64,000 bases of DNA, taken from contig NZ_CP062803.1 of the NCBI RefSeq assembly GCF_008801925.2, positions 4,502,735-4,566,734 on the forward strand, read 5' to 3'. This DNA comes from Cupriavidus basilensis. GTDB lineage: Bacteria > Pseudomonadota > Gammaproteobacteria > Burkholderiales > Burkholderiaceae. Positions 18,735-27,948 of this stretch are shown piece after piece. A model generated the notes under the pieces. The model worked only from the letters and a program-made list of their open reading frames with translations. It did not search any database and was not told where the DNA came from. The first letter of the stretch is position 1. Every line of letters begins with the position of its first letter. Position numbers and translations under genes: made by a program.

Positions 18735-18846
18735 GATGTTCTCTGGTGCCGGCCACGACGGACCGGTCTGGTTCTGTCTCCCTGAGTGCTGGCAGTGAAG
18801 CCCGCCTTGCACTGTGCGCGCCGCGCTGGCGCGTTAGGACGTGGGT

Positions 18847-18875
18847 TATATAGAGCGGTTATCGCCGCGTTGCAA
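18847..18875 (-). promoter_or_regulatory. Promoter of the tetR/acrR-type gene
   Basis: On the minus strand TTGCAA (18875-18870) is followed after 17 bp by TATATA (18852-18847), a good sigma-70 match facing the repressor gene, whose ATG is at 18734. Confidence 0.6.
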
Positions 18876-18882
18876 CAAGTTC

Positions 18883-18911
18883 TTACATACATGCTTGAAT
18901 GTATATATAAT
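18883..18911 (+). promoter_or_regulatory. Efflux operon promoter overlapping an AcrR-type operator
   Basis: A 24-bp imperfect palindrome at 18884-18907 (TACATACAT, centre GCTTG, then AATGTATATA) closely matches the E. coli AcrR operator. It is sandwiched by TTACAT (18883-18888) and TATAAT (18906-18911) with a 17-bp spacer, so repressor binding would cover both promoter hexamers. The leader to the adaptor ATG (19182) is about 265 nt long, and nothing else was recognised in it. Confidence 0.75.
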
Positions 18912-19181
18912 ACGCGTTCGCCTGACTTTCGGCCAGCCCATCGGCGTGATGGCCTGGCAGACGGCGGCGCGCACCGCTCCACGGTTCACGCTGCCATGTC
19001 GGCATGTCGTTACTAATTTGCAACCTTTCGTCGCATGTGCCACGTCAGTGTTGCAAATTGTGGCTAGCATTACTCTTTTTGCCCGCCTCTGTGCCATCTG
19101 CCAGCGGTGGGCCGCGCCGTATCCGGAAGCGACACCGGGAGCACATGCGGCCGATCTCAAATTGCCATCATGGGGTTATCG

Positions 19182-20414
19182 ATGAGGAAGTCCCAACGTA
19201 TTACTTGCGTTGCCGCTGCCGTGTTGTCGGCGCTTGCGCTGTCCGCCTGCGGCGAAAAGAAGCCACAGGGCGGCGCCATGCCGCCGCCGGAAGTGGGTGT
19301 CGTTACCGTCACGCCTACGACCGTTTCTGTCATCAATGAACTGCCGGGCCGCCTCGAAGGCGTGCGCACCGCCGAAGTGCGGGCGCGGGTTGCCGGCATC
19401 GTGCTGTCCCGCAACTACACGGAAGGCGGCGAGGTCAAGGCAGGCCAGTTGCTGTTCAAGATTGATCCCGCGCCCTACCAGGCACAGCTCGAGTCGGCCA
19501 AGGCCAGCCTTGCCCGCGCCGAAGCCAACGCCGTGGCCGCCCGCCAGAAGGCCGAGCGCTACAAGCCGCTGGTCGCCGTCAACGCGGTGAGCAAGCAGGA
19601 ATACGACGAAGCCGTGGCGGCCGCGGGCCAGGCCACTGCCGACATCGCCTCGGCCAAGGCGGCCGTTTCCACCGCCCAGATCAACCTCGGCTACACCGCC
19701 GTCACCGCGCCCATCAGCGGCCGCGTGGGCCGCGCGCTGGTGACCGAAGGTGCGCTGGTCGGCAGCGGCGAAGCCACCAAGCTGGCCACGGTCGAGCAGG
19801 TCGACCCGATCTGGGTGACCTTCACCCAGCCCGCGAGCGAAGTGATGAAGCTGCGCCGCGCCATCGAGAGCGGCAAGGTCAAGGGTGTCGACGGTGGCGC
19901 GCGCGTCCACCTGTTCATCGAGGACGGCCGCGAGTACGAGCAAACCGGCAAGCTGCTGTTCTCGGACATGACGGTTGACCCGACCACCGGCGCCATCACG
20001 CTGCGCGCGCAGTTCCCCAACCCCAAGCGCGAGCTGCTGTCGGGCACCTTCGTGCGCGTCAAGATCGAGCAAGGCGTGGACGAAAACGCGCTGACCGTGC
20101 CGCAACGCGCGCTGATCCGCAATGCGCAAGGCGCATCGGTGATGGTGGTGGGCGGCGACGGCAACGTCGCGGCCGTGCCGGTCAAGGCGCCCCAGGCCAT
20201 CGGCGAGAGCTGGATCGTCACCGAGGGCCTCAAGGGTGGCGAGAAGGTGATCGTCGAGGGCTTGCAGAAGGTCAAGGTCGGCGCGCCCGCCAAGGCCGTG
20301 CCGTTTGTCTCGAAGACCGCCGCCGCCTCGGCTCCCGACGCGCAGCCGGCCGCCAGCGGAGCCTCGGCTCCTGCCGCGGTGACCGCGGACAAGGCCGACG
20401 CCAAGCAGGGCTAA
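19182..20414 (+). CDS. acrA: RND efflux periplasmic adaptor lipoprotein (AcrA/MexA family)
   Basis: 410 residues. The ATG at 19182 is preferred over 19170 because GGGG precedes it and it gives a compact lipoprotein signal (VLSALALSAC). The order of domains is the usual one: the first lipoyl half (PGRLEGVRTAEVRARVAGIVLSRNYTEGGEVKAGQLLFKID), the alpha-helical hairpin, the second lipoyl half (VTAPISGRVGRALVTEGALVG), then the beta-barrel and membrane-proximal domains. The C-terminus is an Ala-rich tail. It bridges the inner-membrane pump and the outer-membrane channel. The pump gene begins 30 bp downstream. Confidence 0.95.
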   Translation: MRKSQRITCVAAAVLSALALSACGEKKPQGGAMPPPEVGVVTVTPTTVSVINELPGRLEGVRTAEVRARVAGIVLSRNYTEGGEVKAGQLLFKIDPAPYQAQLESAKASLARAEANAVAARQKAERYKPLVAVNAVSKQEYDEAVAAAGQATADIASAKAAVSTAQINLGYTAVTAPISGRVGRALVTEGALVGSGEATKLATVEQVDPIWVTFTQPASEVMKLRRAIESGKVKGVDGGARVHLFIEDGREYEQTGKLLFSDMTVDPTTGAITLRAQFPNPKRELLSGTFVRVKIEQGVDENALTVPQRALIRNAQGASVMVVGGDGNVAAVPVKAPQAIGESWIVTEGLKGGEKVIVEGLQKVKVGAPAKAVPFVSKTAAASAPDAQPAASGASAPAAVTADKADAKQG

Positions 20415-20444
20415 TCACAGCGCAATTCGAAGGGAGCCAGTGTT

Positions 20445-23400
20445 ATGGCCAAGTTTTTTATTGACCGGCCGGTGTTCGCGTGGGTGCTTGCGCTGATCAT
20501 CGTGCTGGGGGGCTTGCTGTCGGTGGTGCAACTGCCGATCGCCCAGTACCCCAACATCGCCCCGCCGACGATCTCGGTCACGGCGACCTATCCGGGCGCA
20601 TCCGCCAAGACGCTTGAAGACTCGGTCACCACGGTGATCGAGCAAGAGCTCAACGGCATTCCCGGGCTGCTTTACTACAACTCCACCAGTGAAGCCACCG
20701 GCCTGTCGACGATCACGATCGCCTTCCAGCCGGGCTCCAACATCGACCTGAACTCGGTCGAGGTGCAAAACCGCCTCAAGCGCGTGGAAGCGCGCCTGCC
20801 GGCGGAAGTGCGCCAGCAGGGCGTGCGCGTGGACAAGGCCGGGAACAACTACATGATGTTCCTGACGGTCACGTCCAAGTCCGGGCAGGCCGACGCCATC
20901 CAGCTGGGCAACTACATCTCGTCCAGCGTGATCGACTCGATCCGCCGCGTGCCGGGCGTGGGCCAGGCCGACCTGTTCGGCACCGAGTACGCCATGCGCA
21001 TCTGGGTGGACCCGGCCAAGCTGACCGGCTTCAACCTGACGCCGCAGGACGTCACCGCCGCCATCTCGGAGCAGAACGTCCAGGTCGCCGTGGGCGAGCT
21101 GGGCGGCACGCCGTCGCCCAAGGGCACGGAACTCAACGCCACCGTCACCACCGAGAGCCGCCTCACCACGCCGGAGCAGTTCGCCAACATCCTGCTGCGC
21201 ACGAACCCGGACGGCTCCTCGGTGCGCATCAAGGACATCGGCCGCGTCGAGCTCGGCGGTGCCGACTACTCCACGCTGGCCCGTACCAACGGCAAGGCGT
21301 CGGCGGCCATCGCCATCAAGCTGGCCCCGAGCGGCAACGCCCTGGCCACGGCCACCGCGGTGCGCGCCAAGATGGAAGAGCTCTCCAAGTTCTTCCCGGC
21401 CGACTACCAGTACACCGTGCCTTACGACACCTCGGCCTTCGTCAAGATCTCGATCGAGGAAGTGATCAAGACCCTGGTCGAAGCCGTGGTGCTGGTGTTC
21501 CTGGTGATGTACCTGTTCCTGCAGAACATCCGCGCGACCATCATCCCGACGGTGGTGGTGCCGGTGGCCCTGCTGGGTACCACGGGCATGCTGCTGGCCT
21601 TCGGCTTCTCCATCAACGTGCTGACGATGTTCGGCATGGTGCTGGCGATCGGTATCCTGGTGGATGATGCGATCGTGGTGGTGGAAAACGTCGAGCGGAT
21701 CATGAGCGAGGAAGGACTCTCGCCACGCGACGCCACGCGCAAGGCCATGGGCCAGATCACCGGCGCTATCGTCGGCATTACGCTGGTGCTGACCGCGGTG
21801 TTCATCCCGATGGCGTTCTTCTCGGGCTCGGTGGGTAACATCTACCGCCAGTTCTCGCTGTCGCTGATCGCGTCGATCGCGTTCTCGGCGCTGCTGGCCC
21901 TGACGCTCACGCCGGCGCTGTGCGCCACGTTGCTCAAGCCGGTCGAGGCTGGCCACCACCATGAGAAGAAGGGTTTCTTCGGCTGGTTCAACCGCACCTT
22001 CGCACGCGCCGCCACCGGCTACCAGAGCATGGTGGGCCGCATCCTGGCGCGCGCCGGGCGCTACCTGATCATCTACGCGCTCATCATCGTCGGCATGGTG
22101 GTGCTGTTCAAGCGCCTGCCCTCGTCCTTCCTCCCCGAGGAAGACCAGGGCTACATGATCACGGTGGTGCAGCTGCCCAACGGCGCCACGCAGGAACGTA
22201 CCATCGGCGTGCTCAAGCAGATCGAGGACTACTACCTGCAGAAGGAATCCAAGGTGGTGGACCAGATGATCACCGTGGCGGGCTTCTCCTTCTTCGGCCG
22301 CGGCCAGAACGGCGGTATCGCGTTCGTGCGCCTGAAGGACTGGAAGGACCGCTCCGGCAAGGACGAGACCGCGCAGGCACTGGTTGGCCGGGCGTTTGGT
22401 GCGCTGTCCTTCATCAAGGACGCCATCATCTTCCCGCTTAACCCGCCGGCAATCTCCGAGCTGGGCAACTCCTCGGGCTTCGACTTCCGCCTGCAGGACC
22501 GCACCGGCCAGGGTCACGCCAAGCTGATGGAAGCGCGCAACATGATGCTCGGCATGGCCGCGAAGAATCCTGCGCTGGTGGGCGTTCGCCCCGAAGGCCA
22601 GGAAGACGCGCCGCAGCTGCAGATCGACATCGACCGCGAGAAGGCACGCGCGCTGGGTGTTTCGGTGGCCAATATCAACTCGACGCTGGCCATCGCGTTC
22701 GGCTCATCCTACGTCAACGACTTCATCTACGAAGGCCGTGTGCGCAAGGTGATCGCCCAGGCGGACGGCAACGACCGCAAGCTGCCCGACGACCTGACCA
22801 AGCTGCGCGTGAGGAACAGCAACGGCGACATGGTTGCGTTCGCTGCCTTTGCCACCTCCAAGTGGATCATGGGCTCGCCGCGCCTGGAGCGTTACAACGG
22901 CTTGCCGGCGGTGAAGATCGCTGGCCAGGCCGCTCCGGGACGCAGTACCGGCGAAGCCATGAAGATCATGGAAGACAACTTCGCCAAGCTGCCGCCGGGC
23001 TTCGGCTTCGAGTGGTCGGGCCAGTCTTATGAAGAGCGCCTGGCCGGTTCGCAAGAGCCGATGCTGTACACGCTGTCGCTGATCATCGTGTTCCTGTGCC
23101 TGGCCGCGCTCTATGAGAGCTGGTCGATCCCGGTCGCGGTGCTGCTGGTGGTGCCGCTCGGCGTGCTCGGCGCGCTGCTCGGCGTGACCCTGCGCGGCAT
23201 GCCCAACGACGTGTACTTCAAGGTGGGCCTGATCGCGACGATTGGCTTGTCGGCGAAGAACGCCATCCTGATCGTGGAATTCGCCAAGGATCTGCAGGCC
23301 CAGGGCCGCAGCGTCATCGACGCTACGCTCGAAGCCGTGCACCTGCGGTTCCGCCCGATCCTGATGACCTCGATGGCCTTTATCCTGGGCGTGCTCCCGC

Positions 23401-23597
23401 TGGCGATCGCCAGCGGCGCGGGCTCGGGTGGCCAGCGCGCCATCGGTACCAGCGTGATCGGCGGCATGATCACGGCCACGGTGCTGGCGATTTTCCTGGT
23501 GCCGGTGTTCTTCGTGGTGATCCGTAGCCGCTTCAAGGGCAGCAAGCGCGAGCAGATGCTGAACGAGCAAGGGCTCGAACCCAAGGAAGGAATCTGA
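20445..23597 (+). CDS. acrB: RND multidrug efflux pump, HAE1 family (AcrB/MexB)
   Basis: 1,050 residues, the usual HAE1 length. The protein begins MAKFFIDRPVFAWVLALIIVLGG. The fourth helix contains GILVDDAIVVVENVERIM with the paired proton-relay aspartates, and the tenth contains the matching region IGLSAKNAILIVEFAKDL with the essential Lys. Two large periplasmic loops hold the PVAQYPNIAPPTISV-like porter segments. It exports hydrophobic compounds using the proton gradient as a trimer. The stop is one base before the channel gene start. Confidence 0.96.
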   Translation: MAKFFIDRPVFAWVLALIIVLGGLLSVVQLPIAQYPNIAPPTISVTATYPGASAKTLEDSVTTVIEQELNGIPGLLYYNSTSEATGLSTITIAFQPGSNIDLNSVEVQNRLKRVEARLPAEVRQQGVRVDKAGNNYMMFLTVTSKSGQADAIQLGNYISSSVIDSIRRVPGVGQADLFGTEYAMRIWVDPAKLTGFNLTPQDVTAAISEQNVQVAVGELGGTPSPKGTELNATVTTESRLTTPEQFANILLRTNPDGSSVRIKDIGRVELGGADYSTLARTNGKASAAIAIKLAPSGNALATATAVRAKMEELSKFFPADYQYTVPYDTSAFVKISIEEVIKTLVEAVVLVFLVMYLFLQNIRATIIPTVVVPVALLGTTGMLLAFGFSINVLTMFGMVLAIGILVDDAIVVVENVERIMSEEGLSPRDATRKAMGQITGAIVGITLVLTAVFIPMAFFSGSVGNIYRQFSLSLIASIAFSALLALTLTPALCATLLKPVEAGHHHEKKGFFGWFNRTFARAATGYQSMVGRILARAGRYLIIYALIIVGMVVLFKRLPSSFLPEEDQGYMITVVQLPNGATQERTIGVLKQIEDYYLQKESKVVDQMITVAGFSFFGRGQNGGIAFVRLKDWKDRSGKDETAQALVGRAFGALSFIKDAIIFPLNPPAISELGNSSGFDFRLQDRTGQGHAKLMEARNMMLGMAAKNPALVGVRPEGQEDAPQLQIDIDREKARALGVSVANINSTLAIAFGSSYVNDFIYEGRVRKVIAQADGNDRKLPDDLTKLRVRNSNGDMVAFAAFATSKWIMGSPRLERYNGLPAVKIAGQAAPGRSTGEAMKIMEDNFAKLPPGFGFEWSGQSYEERLAGSQEPMLYTLSLIIVFLCLAALYESWSIPVAVLLVVPLGVLGALLGVTLRGMPNDVYFKVGLIATIGLSAKNAILIVEFAKDLQAQGRSVIDATLEAVHLRFRPILMTSMAFILGVLPLAIASGAGSGGQRAIGTSVIGGMITATVLAIFLVPVFFVVIRSRFKGSKREQMLNEQGLEPKEGI

Positions 23598-23598
23598 C

Positions 23599-25074
23599 AT
23601 GACAAAGACACTGACCACGCTGTTGCTGGTGGCGGGCGTCCTCTCGGGTTGCACACTGGCACCCGTTTATGAACGCCCTGCCCCGCCGGTGGCCACCAGC
23701 TTCCCGGCCGCGCCGGAAGGCTACGCAGCCGCCGAGGTGAAGACCGGCGAAACCCGCCGGGCGAGCGAGATCGGCTGGCGCGAGTTCTTCCGCGACCCGC
23801 GCCTGCAAGCGCTCATCGCCACCTCGCTGGATAACAACCGCGACCTGCGCACTGCCGCGCTGCGCATCGAGGAAGCGCGCGCGCTGTACCAGGTGCAGCG
23901 CGCCGACCTGCTGCCCACGGTGAACGCCACCGGCGGTTTCAACCGTTCGCGCACCCCCGCCTTGCAGTCGGCCACCGGCAAGCCGTACGTCTCCGAGTAC
24001 TTCCAGGCGGGCGCCGGCGTGACTTCGTTCGAGCTGGACTTCTTCGGCCGCGTGCGCAGCCTGTCCAACGCGGCGCTGTCGCAGTACTTCGCCACCGAGG
24101 AAGCACGCCGTTCCGCGCAGATCTCGCTGGTCTCCGAAGTTGCCCAGGCCTACCTGTCCGAGCGCTCCTTCGCCGAGCAGTACGAGCTCGCGCAGAACAC
24201 GCTGAAGACGCGCGAGTACACGCTGAGCCTGGCCAAGCAACGCTTCGATGCGGGCGCCACGTCGGCGCTGGACCTGCGCGACAACGAGTCGCTGGTGGCG
24301 CAGGCCCGCGTTTCCGCCGCACAGCTGGCACGCCAGCGCGCGCAGGCGCAGAACGCGCTTGAGGTGCTGGTGGGCAAGCCGCTTGGCACCATCGAGAACC
24401 TGCCCGCACCGATGCGCCTGTCGGACGAGCGCATCATCAGCGACATCCCGGCAGGGCTGCCGTCGGACCTGCTCGAGCAGCGTCCCGACATCCGCCAGGC
24501 CGAGCAGTTGCTGCTCTCCGCCAACGCCAATATCGGCGCGGCGCGCGCGGCGTTCTTCCCGCGCATTACGCTTACCGCCAATGCTGGCGCGATCAGCCCG
24601 ACCTTCTCGAGCCTGTTCGACTCCGGCACCGGCGCGTGGTCGTTCGCACCGCAGCTGGTACTGCCGATCTTCGACTACGGCCGGAACCTGTCCAACCTGG
24701 ACCTGACCAACGTGCGCAAGAACATCCAGATCGCCAACTACGAGAAGACCATCCAGACGGCCTTCGCGGAAGTGGCGGATGCACTGGTGGCGCGCGGCAC
24801 GCTGGAAGAGCAGGTGACCAGCCAGGAGCAGGTGCGCAACGCCGAGGCGGCGCGCTACGAGTTGTCGACGGTGCGCTTCAGGAATGGCGTGGCCAGTCAG
24901 TTGGACCAGCTCGACTCGCAGCGTCAGTTGTTCGCGGCCGACCAGGCTCTGATCCAGGCGCGGCAACTGCGCCTGAACAACGCCATCGACCTGTACCGGT
25001 CGCTTGGCGGCGGCCTGAGCGAGACCGGTCCGGTGGCCTCGGCGGACGTCAAGCCGGCAGTGACCACGCAGTAA
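23599..25074 (+). CDS. oprM: Outer-membrane efflux channel lipoprotein (OprM/NodT family)
   Basis: 491 residues with a lipoprotein signal (LLLVAGVLSGC, Cys 17-18) and the NodT-type start LAPVYERPAPPV. Two outer-membrane efflux repeats are present, each with long helices; LPSDLLEQRPDIRQAEQLLLSANANIGAARAAFFPRITLTA is a hallmark of the family. It forms the trimeric exit duct for the pump. It is the last gene of the three-gene operon, and a strong terminator follows 51 bp after its stop. Confidence 0.95.
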   Translation: MTKTLTTLLLVAGVLSGCTLAPVYERPAPPVATSFPAAPEGYAAAEVKTGETRRASEIGWREFFRDPRLQALIATSLDNNRDLRTAALRIEEARALYQVQRADLLPTVNATGGFNRSRTPALQSATGKPYVSEYFQAGAGVTSFELDFFGRVRSLSNAALSQYFATEEARRSAQISLVSEVAQAYLSERSFAEQYELAQNTLKTREYTLSLAKQRFDAGATSALDLRDNESLVAQARVSAAQLARQRAQAQNALEVLVGKPLGTIENLPAPMRLSDERIISDIPAGLPSDLLEQRPDIRQAEQLLLSANANIGAARAAFFPRITLTANAGAISPTFSSLFDSGTGAWSFAPQLVLPIFDYGRNLSNLDLTNVRKNIQIANYEKTIQTAFAEVADALVARGTLEEQVTSQEQVRNAEAARYELSTVRFRNGVASQLDQLDSQRQLFAADQALIQARQLRLNNAIDLYRSLGGGLSETGPVASADVKPAVTTQ

Positions 25075-25125
25075 GGCAGAAGGATTCGTCCTGCCATCCG
25101 GTGCGGCCTGCCCGGATGGCCTCGA

Positions 25126-25158
25126 AGCGAAGCGCCAACAGCGCTTCGCTTTTTTTTT
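25126..25158 (+). terminator. Rho-independent terminator of the efflux operon
   Basis: A perfect 10-bp stem, AGCGAAGCGC and GCGCTTCGCT, around the loop CAACA is followed by nine T residues. It lies directly after the outer-membrane channel gene. Confidence 0.92.
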
Positions 25159-25286
25159 ATGGCACGGCTTCGTGCCATGGCGTAGGCGGGAAGTTTTCCG
25201 AATCGCAATGCACTGCGTTAGGATGGCGGTGCGCGCCGCGCAGATGTCTCTCCCACCACCCACGCCAATCCCCAAGGTAGCCCGCC

Positions 25287-25745
25287 ATGGAAGTCCGCCC
25301 TCTTGGTGCCGATGATGTCGAACTGGTCTGCCGTCATCGCGAGTCCATGTTCCGCGAGGCCGGGCGCAGCGAGGAGGTCCTGCAGGCCATGACGCAGCAG
25401 TTCCGGCCGTGGCTGGTGCCACGCCTGCGCGATGGCAGCTACTTCGGCTTCGTGCTGGTGGACCAGGGCCAGCCGGTGGGTGGCATCGGCCTGATGGCGA
25501 TCGACTGGCCGCCGCATCCGGCCCATCCCACGCAGGACAAGCGTGGCTACGTGCTGAACGTGTATGTGGAGGCAACGCATCGCAAAGAGGGGCTGGGGCG
25601 CCGCCTCATGCAGCTGGCGGAGGACGAATTCGCCAGGCGCGACCTCCAGTACGCGATCCTGCACGCTACCGAGATGGGGCGGTCCCTGTATGTCGCGCTG
25701 GGCTGGCATGCCACGAGCGAGATGGCGAAAGCCCTGCGCGCGTAG
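25287..25745 (+). CDS. GNAT-family N-acetyltransferase
   Basis: 152 residues of a single GNAT domain. The acetyl-CoA binding motif is VLNVYVEATHRKEGLGRRLMQLAEDEF, with the pyrophosphate loop as R-K-E-G-L-G. The C-terminal strand ALGWHATSEMAKAL is typical of small GNAT proteins. It transfers an acetyl group to an unknown amine. It stands alone after the efflux terminator and is convergent with the GST gene (12 bp between the stops). Confidence 0.82.
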   Translation: MEVRPLGADDVELVCRHRESMFREAGRSEEVLQAMTQQFRPWLVPRLRDGSYFGFVLVDQGQPVGGIGLMAIDWPPHPAHPTQDKRGYVLNVYVEATHRKEGLGRRLMQLAEDEFARRDLQYAILHATEMGRSLYVALGWHATSEMAKALRA

Positions 25746-25757
25746 CGCGGCCGTGGA

Positions 25758-26366
25758 TCAGGTCTGCGGCGTGTCCTTGAACACGGCAAGGCGTTCGGCG
25801 GCCGCGCCGAATGCCGCCAGCGCGGGATAGGCTGACGCCTCGACGCATGCCGGCAGCATCCGCTGCGTGAAGCTCCATGCCACGGCGGCGGTCACGTCCG
25901 CCTGCGTGAGCAAGCGCTCCTCCGCGGGAAGCGCGGCCCCTGCCAGTTCTGCTTCCAGCGCCGCGCAGGCGGCATGCAACTGTCCCTGCACGCGATCGAT
26001 CCATGGCTCGTGCTGCTTTTCCGCCGGGCGCAGGTTGCGCTCATAGACGATCTGCACCGTCTTCTCGCACGCCGCCAGCGCCAGGCCGATCACGCGCAAG
26101 GCGTGCTGGCGCTGGCCGGGCTGCGCGGGCATCAGGCTGCGCGTGGCCAGCGTCTCGGCATAGTCCAGGATCAGGCTGGACTCCATGAGCACCACGCCGT
26201 TGTCGCAAACCAGGGTGGGCGCCTTCACCACGGGATTGATCGCGCGATACTGCGCGAACGTGCTGAACACCGAGACTGCCCGATGCTCGAACGGCAGGTC
26301 CAGCAGCCGCAGCGAGATGGCCACGCGGCGCACATAGGGTGAGTCGAGCATGCCGATGAGTTGCAT
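25758..26366 (-). CDS. Glutathione S-transferase family protein
   Basis: 202 residues from the ATG at 26366, which has GGAGG upstream. The thioredoxin-like N-terminal domain begins MQLIGMLDSPYVRRVAISLRLL and contains the cis-Pro segment VVKAPTLV and the ESSLILDY glutathione-binding turn. The C-terminal domain is all helical. The Ser in 'DSPYVRR' is the likely catalytic residue. Substrate unknown; a detoxification role is generic. It is divergent from the Lrp-family gene, sharing a 155-bp intergenic region. Confidence 0.85.
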   Translation of the reverse strand: MQLIGMLDSPYVRRVAISLRLLDLPFEHRAVSVFSTFAQYRAINPVVKAPTLVCDNGVVLMESSLILDYAETLATRSLMPAQPGQRQHALRVIGLALAACEKTVQIVYERNLRPAEKQHEPWIDRVQGQLHAACAALEAELAGAALPAEERLLTQADVTAAVAWSFTQRMLPACVEASAYPALAAFGAAAERLAVFKDTPQT

Positions 26367-26521
26367 ATTGCCTCCGGAAGGATATCGGGCTGCGCATTGC
26401 GCTGCACTGAGTTCCAGCATAATCGCAGCACGCCATCGCCATGAATGGCAAGGCATCGGAAATCGGCATCGCGCACCGATGATTCATCGGCGCCGCGCAA
26501 CAGGTGCCATAGGAGAATGGG

Positions 26522-26971
26522 ATGGAGCTGGACAAGAAAGACCGACTGATCCTGGAGGCGCTGCAGGCCGATGCCCGCCAGAGCCTGGCAGCGCTGGGCA
26601 AGCGCATTGGCTTGTCGCAGCCCGCCATGAGCGAGCGCGTGCGCAAGCTGGAGGACGCGGGCGTGATCGAGGGCTACGGCGCGCGGGTGAACCTGCGCGC
26701 GCTGGGCGTTGGCCTGCAGGCGATCATCCATATCGAGACCACGCACGCCTATATCCAGAAGTATGTGAAGCTGTTCGAGAGCATGCCCGAAGTGCTGAGC
26801 GCCGATCGCGTGACCGGGGCGCATTGCTTTATCGTGCGTTGCGCCATCGCCGATCCGGCCGACCTGGAGCACGTGGTCGACACGCTCGCGGCCCACGGCT
26901 CGGTGACCACATCGCTGGTGCTCTCAAGCCCCGTGCGCAAGACCGTGACGGTACCGGCCGCGAGAGTTTGA
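26522..26971 (+). CDS. Lrp/AsnC-family transcriptional regulator
   Basis: 149 residues with an AGGAG site before the ATG. The N-terminal winged helix (LDKKDRLILEALQADARQSLAALGKRIGLSQPAMSERVRKLEDAGVIEGY) is followed by the RAM ligand-binding domain, including the VTGAHCFIVRCAI segment that matches the usual VTGeyDyllkv. It probably senses an amino acid and may control the divergent GST gene. Confidence 0.9.
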   Translation: MELDKKDRLILEALQADARQSLAALGKRIGLSQPAMSERVRKLEDAGVIEGYGARVNLRALGVGLQAIIHIETTHAYIQKYVKLFESMPEVLSADRVTGAHCFIVRCAIADPADLEHVVDTLAAHGSVTTSLVLSSPVRKTVTVPAARV

Positions 26972-27000
26972 ACGCCTTGATCTAGCGCTGGGTTGCCCCC

Positions 27001-27042
27001 CTCTCCCACACTCGTGGGAGAGGGAGTGACTGCCCTCGTCAT
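27001..27042. repeat. Interspersed hairpin repeat, copy 1
   Basis: CTCTCCC (27001-27007) and GGGAGAG (27016-27022) form a 7-bp hairpin after the Lrp gene. The 27 bases from 27016 match 24 of 27 bases at 60107-60133, after the VOC-family gene. Both copies lie just downstream of a plus-strand gene, which points to a dispersed, possibly terminator-like intergenic element. Confidence 0.6.
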
Positions 27043-27061
27043 GGCAAGCGTCTTGCCCCCT

Positions 27062-27913
27062 TCAGAACTTATACGTCGCCGCCACAAACATGATCAGCGG
27101 GTTCGGGCTGATGGTGGCCTTGGAGGTGGACAACACCGTGCCGTCTGACGCCTTGATGATCATCGATGACGTCGTCTTGAGCGGAATGTAGGTGACCGAT
27201 GCGGTCAGGCCCCACTGGTCCGTGATCGCAACGGAGCCGCCGATGTTGAACACCGGCGCGAACGAGTTCGACGCCTTGGCCTCCACCGATGTCGGCCCCG
27301 GCTTGCCGGCGCCGGCGGCCAGCGTGGCGCCCAGGTTGTTGTTGACCGAGGCGGCGAAGGCCGGGTTGAGCTCGATGTTGGTAAAGAAGTTGTACGACAC
27401 ACCGATGCCCAGGAAAGGGCGCACGCGCGCGGTAGGCTCCAAGAAGTGGTACTGCACCATCGTCGCCGGGCTCCACTGGCGCGCGCTGGTGATGATCGGG
27501 TTCAGGCCCGGGTCGCCCAGCGGCTGCTGCCCCAGCGCGCCCGCCGGGCCCGGCGGGATCAGGTTGCCGTGGCCGTAGAGCTTGAACTTGGGCGGAATGC
27601 CGCCCACCGCCGTGAGCGCGATGTGGTCCGTGAAGAAGTGGCTGAAGGTCAGCCCCAGCGTGTCCGCGTTGGATGTGCTGATGCTGCTGCCCGGCGCCGT
27701 GAATGACGACGGCAAGCCTAGCGGGCCGTTGATGGGCGCATCGATCACGCTGGTGGTGAACGGGCTGCTGTTGCCGCTGGTGTTGATGTGGAACCAGCCG
27801 GCAGCGACGACGTTGTCGCCGGCTTTCTGTGCATGGGCGCTGGGCATGCCGCCCAGCCAGGCGAGCGCGGCGATCAGCAATGGCGCTGCCAAACGAAAGG
27901 CATTCTTCGTCAT
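27062..27913 (-). CDS. OmpW-family outer-membrane protein
   Basis: 283 residues. The start at 27913 has an AGGAAG site and gives a signal peptide ending PSAHA-QKAG. The mature protein has the OmpW pattern: an early DTLGLTFSHFFTDHIALTAVGGIPPKFKLYG block, a RVRPFLGIGVSYNFF strand, and a C-terminus MFVAATYKF ending in Phe. OmpW-type eight-stranded barrels provide entry for small hydrophobic molecules. It is larger than E. coli OmpW because of extended loops. It is in series with the DUF2957 lipoprotein gene (35 bp downstream of it), in front of an oxidative catabolic cluster. Confidence 0.88.
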   Translation of the reverse strand: MTKNAFRLAAPLLIAALAWLGGMPSAHAQKAGDNVVAAGWFHINTSGNSSPFTTSVIDAPINGPLGLPSSFTAPGSSISTSNADTLGLTFSHFFTDHIALTAVGGIPPKFKLYGHGNLIPPGPAGALGQQPLGDPGLNPIITSARQWSPATMVQYHFLEPTARVRPFLGIGVSYNFFTNIELNPAFAASVNNNLGATLAAGAGKPGPTSVEAKASNSFAPVFNIGGSVAITDQWGLTASVTYIPLKTTSSMIIKASDGTVLSTSKATISPNPLIMFVAATYKF

Positions 27914-27948
27914 CTTGTCTTCCTGGAATAAGTGGGATTGCATGGCCG

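Noticed and set aside
20415..22517. 700-residue open frame antisense to the RND pump gene
   Set aside because: Low-complexity His/Arg/Asp-rich product; the plus strand holds a full-length pump.
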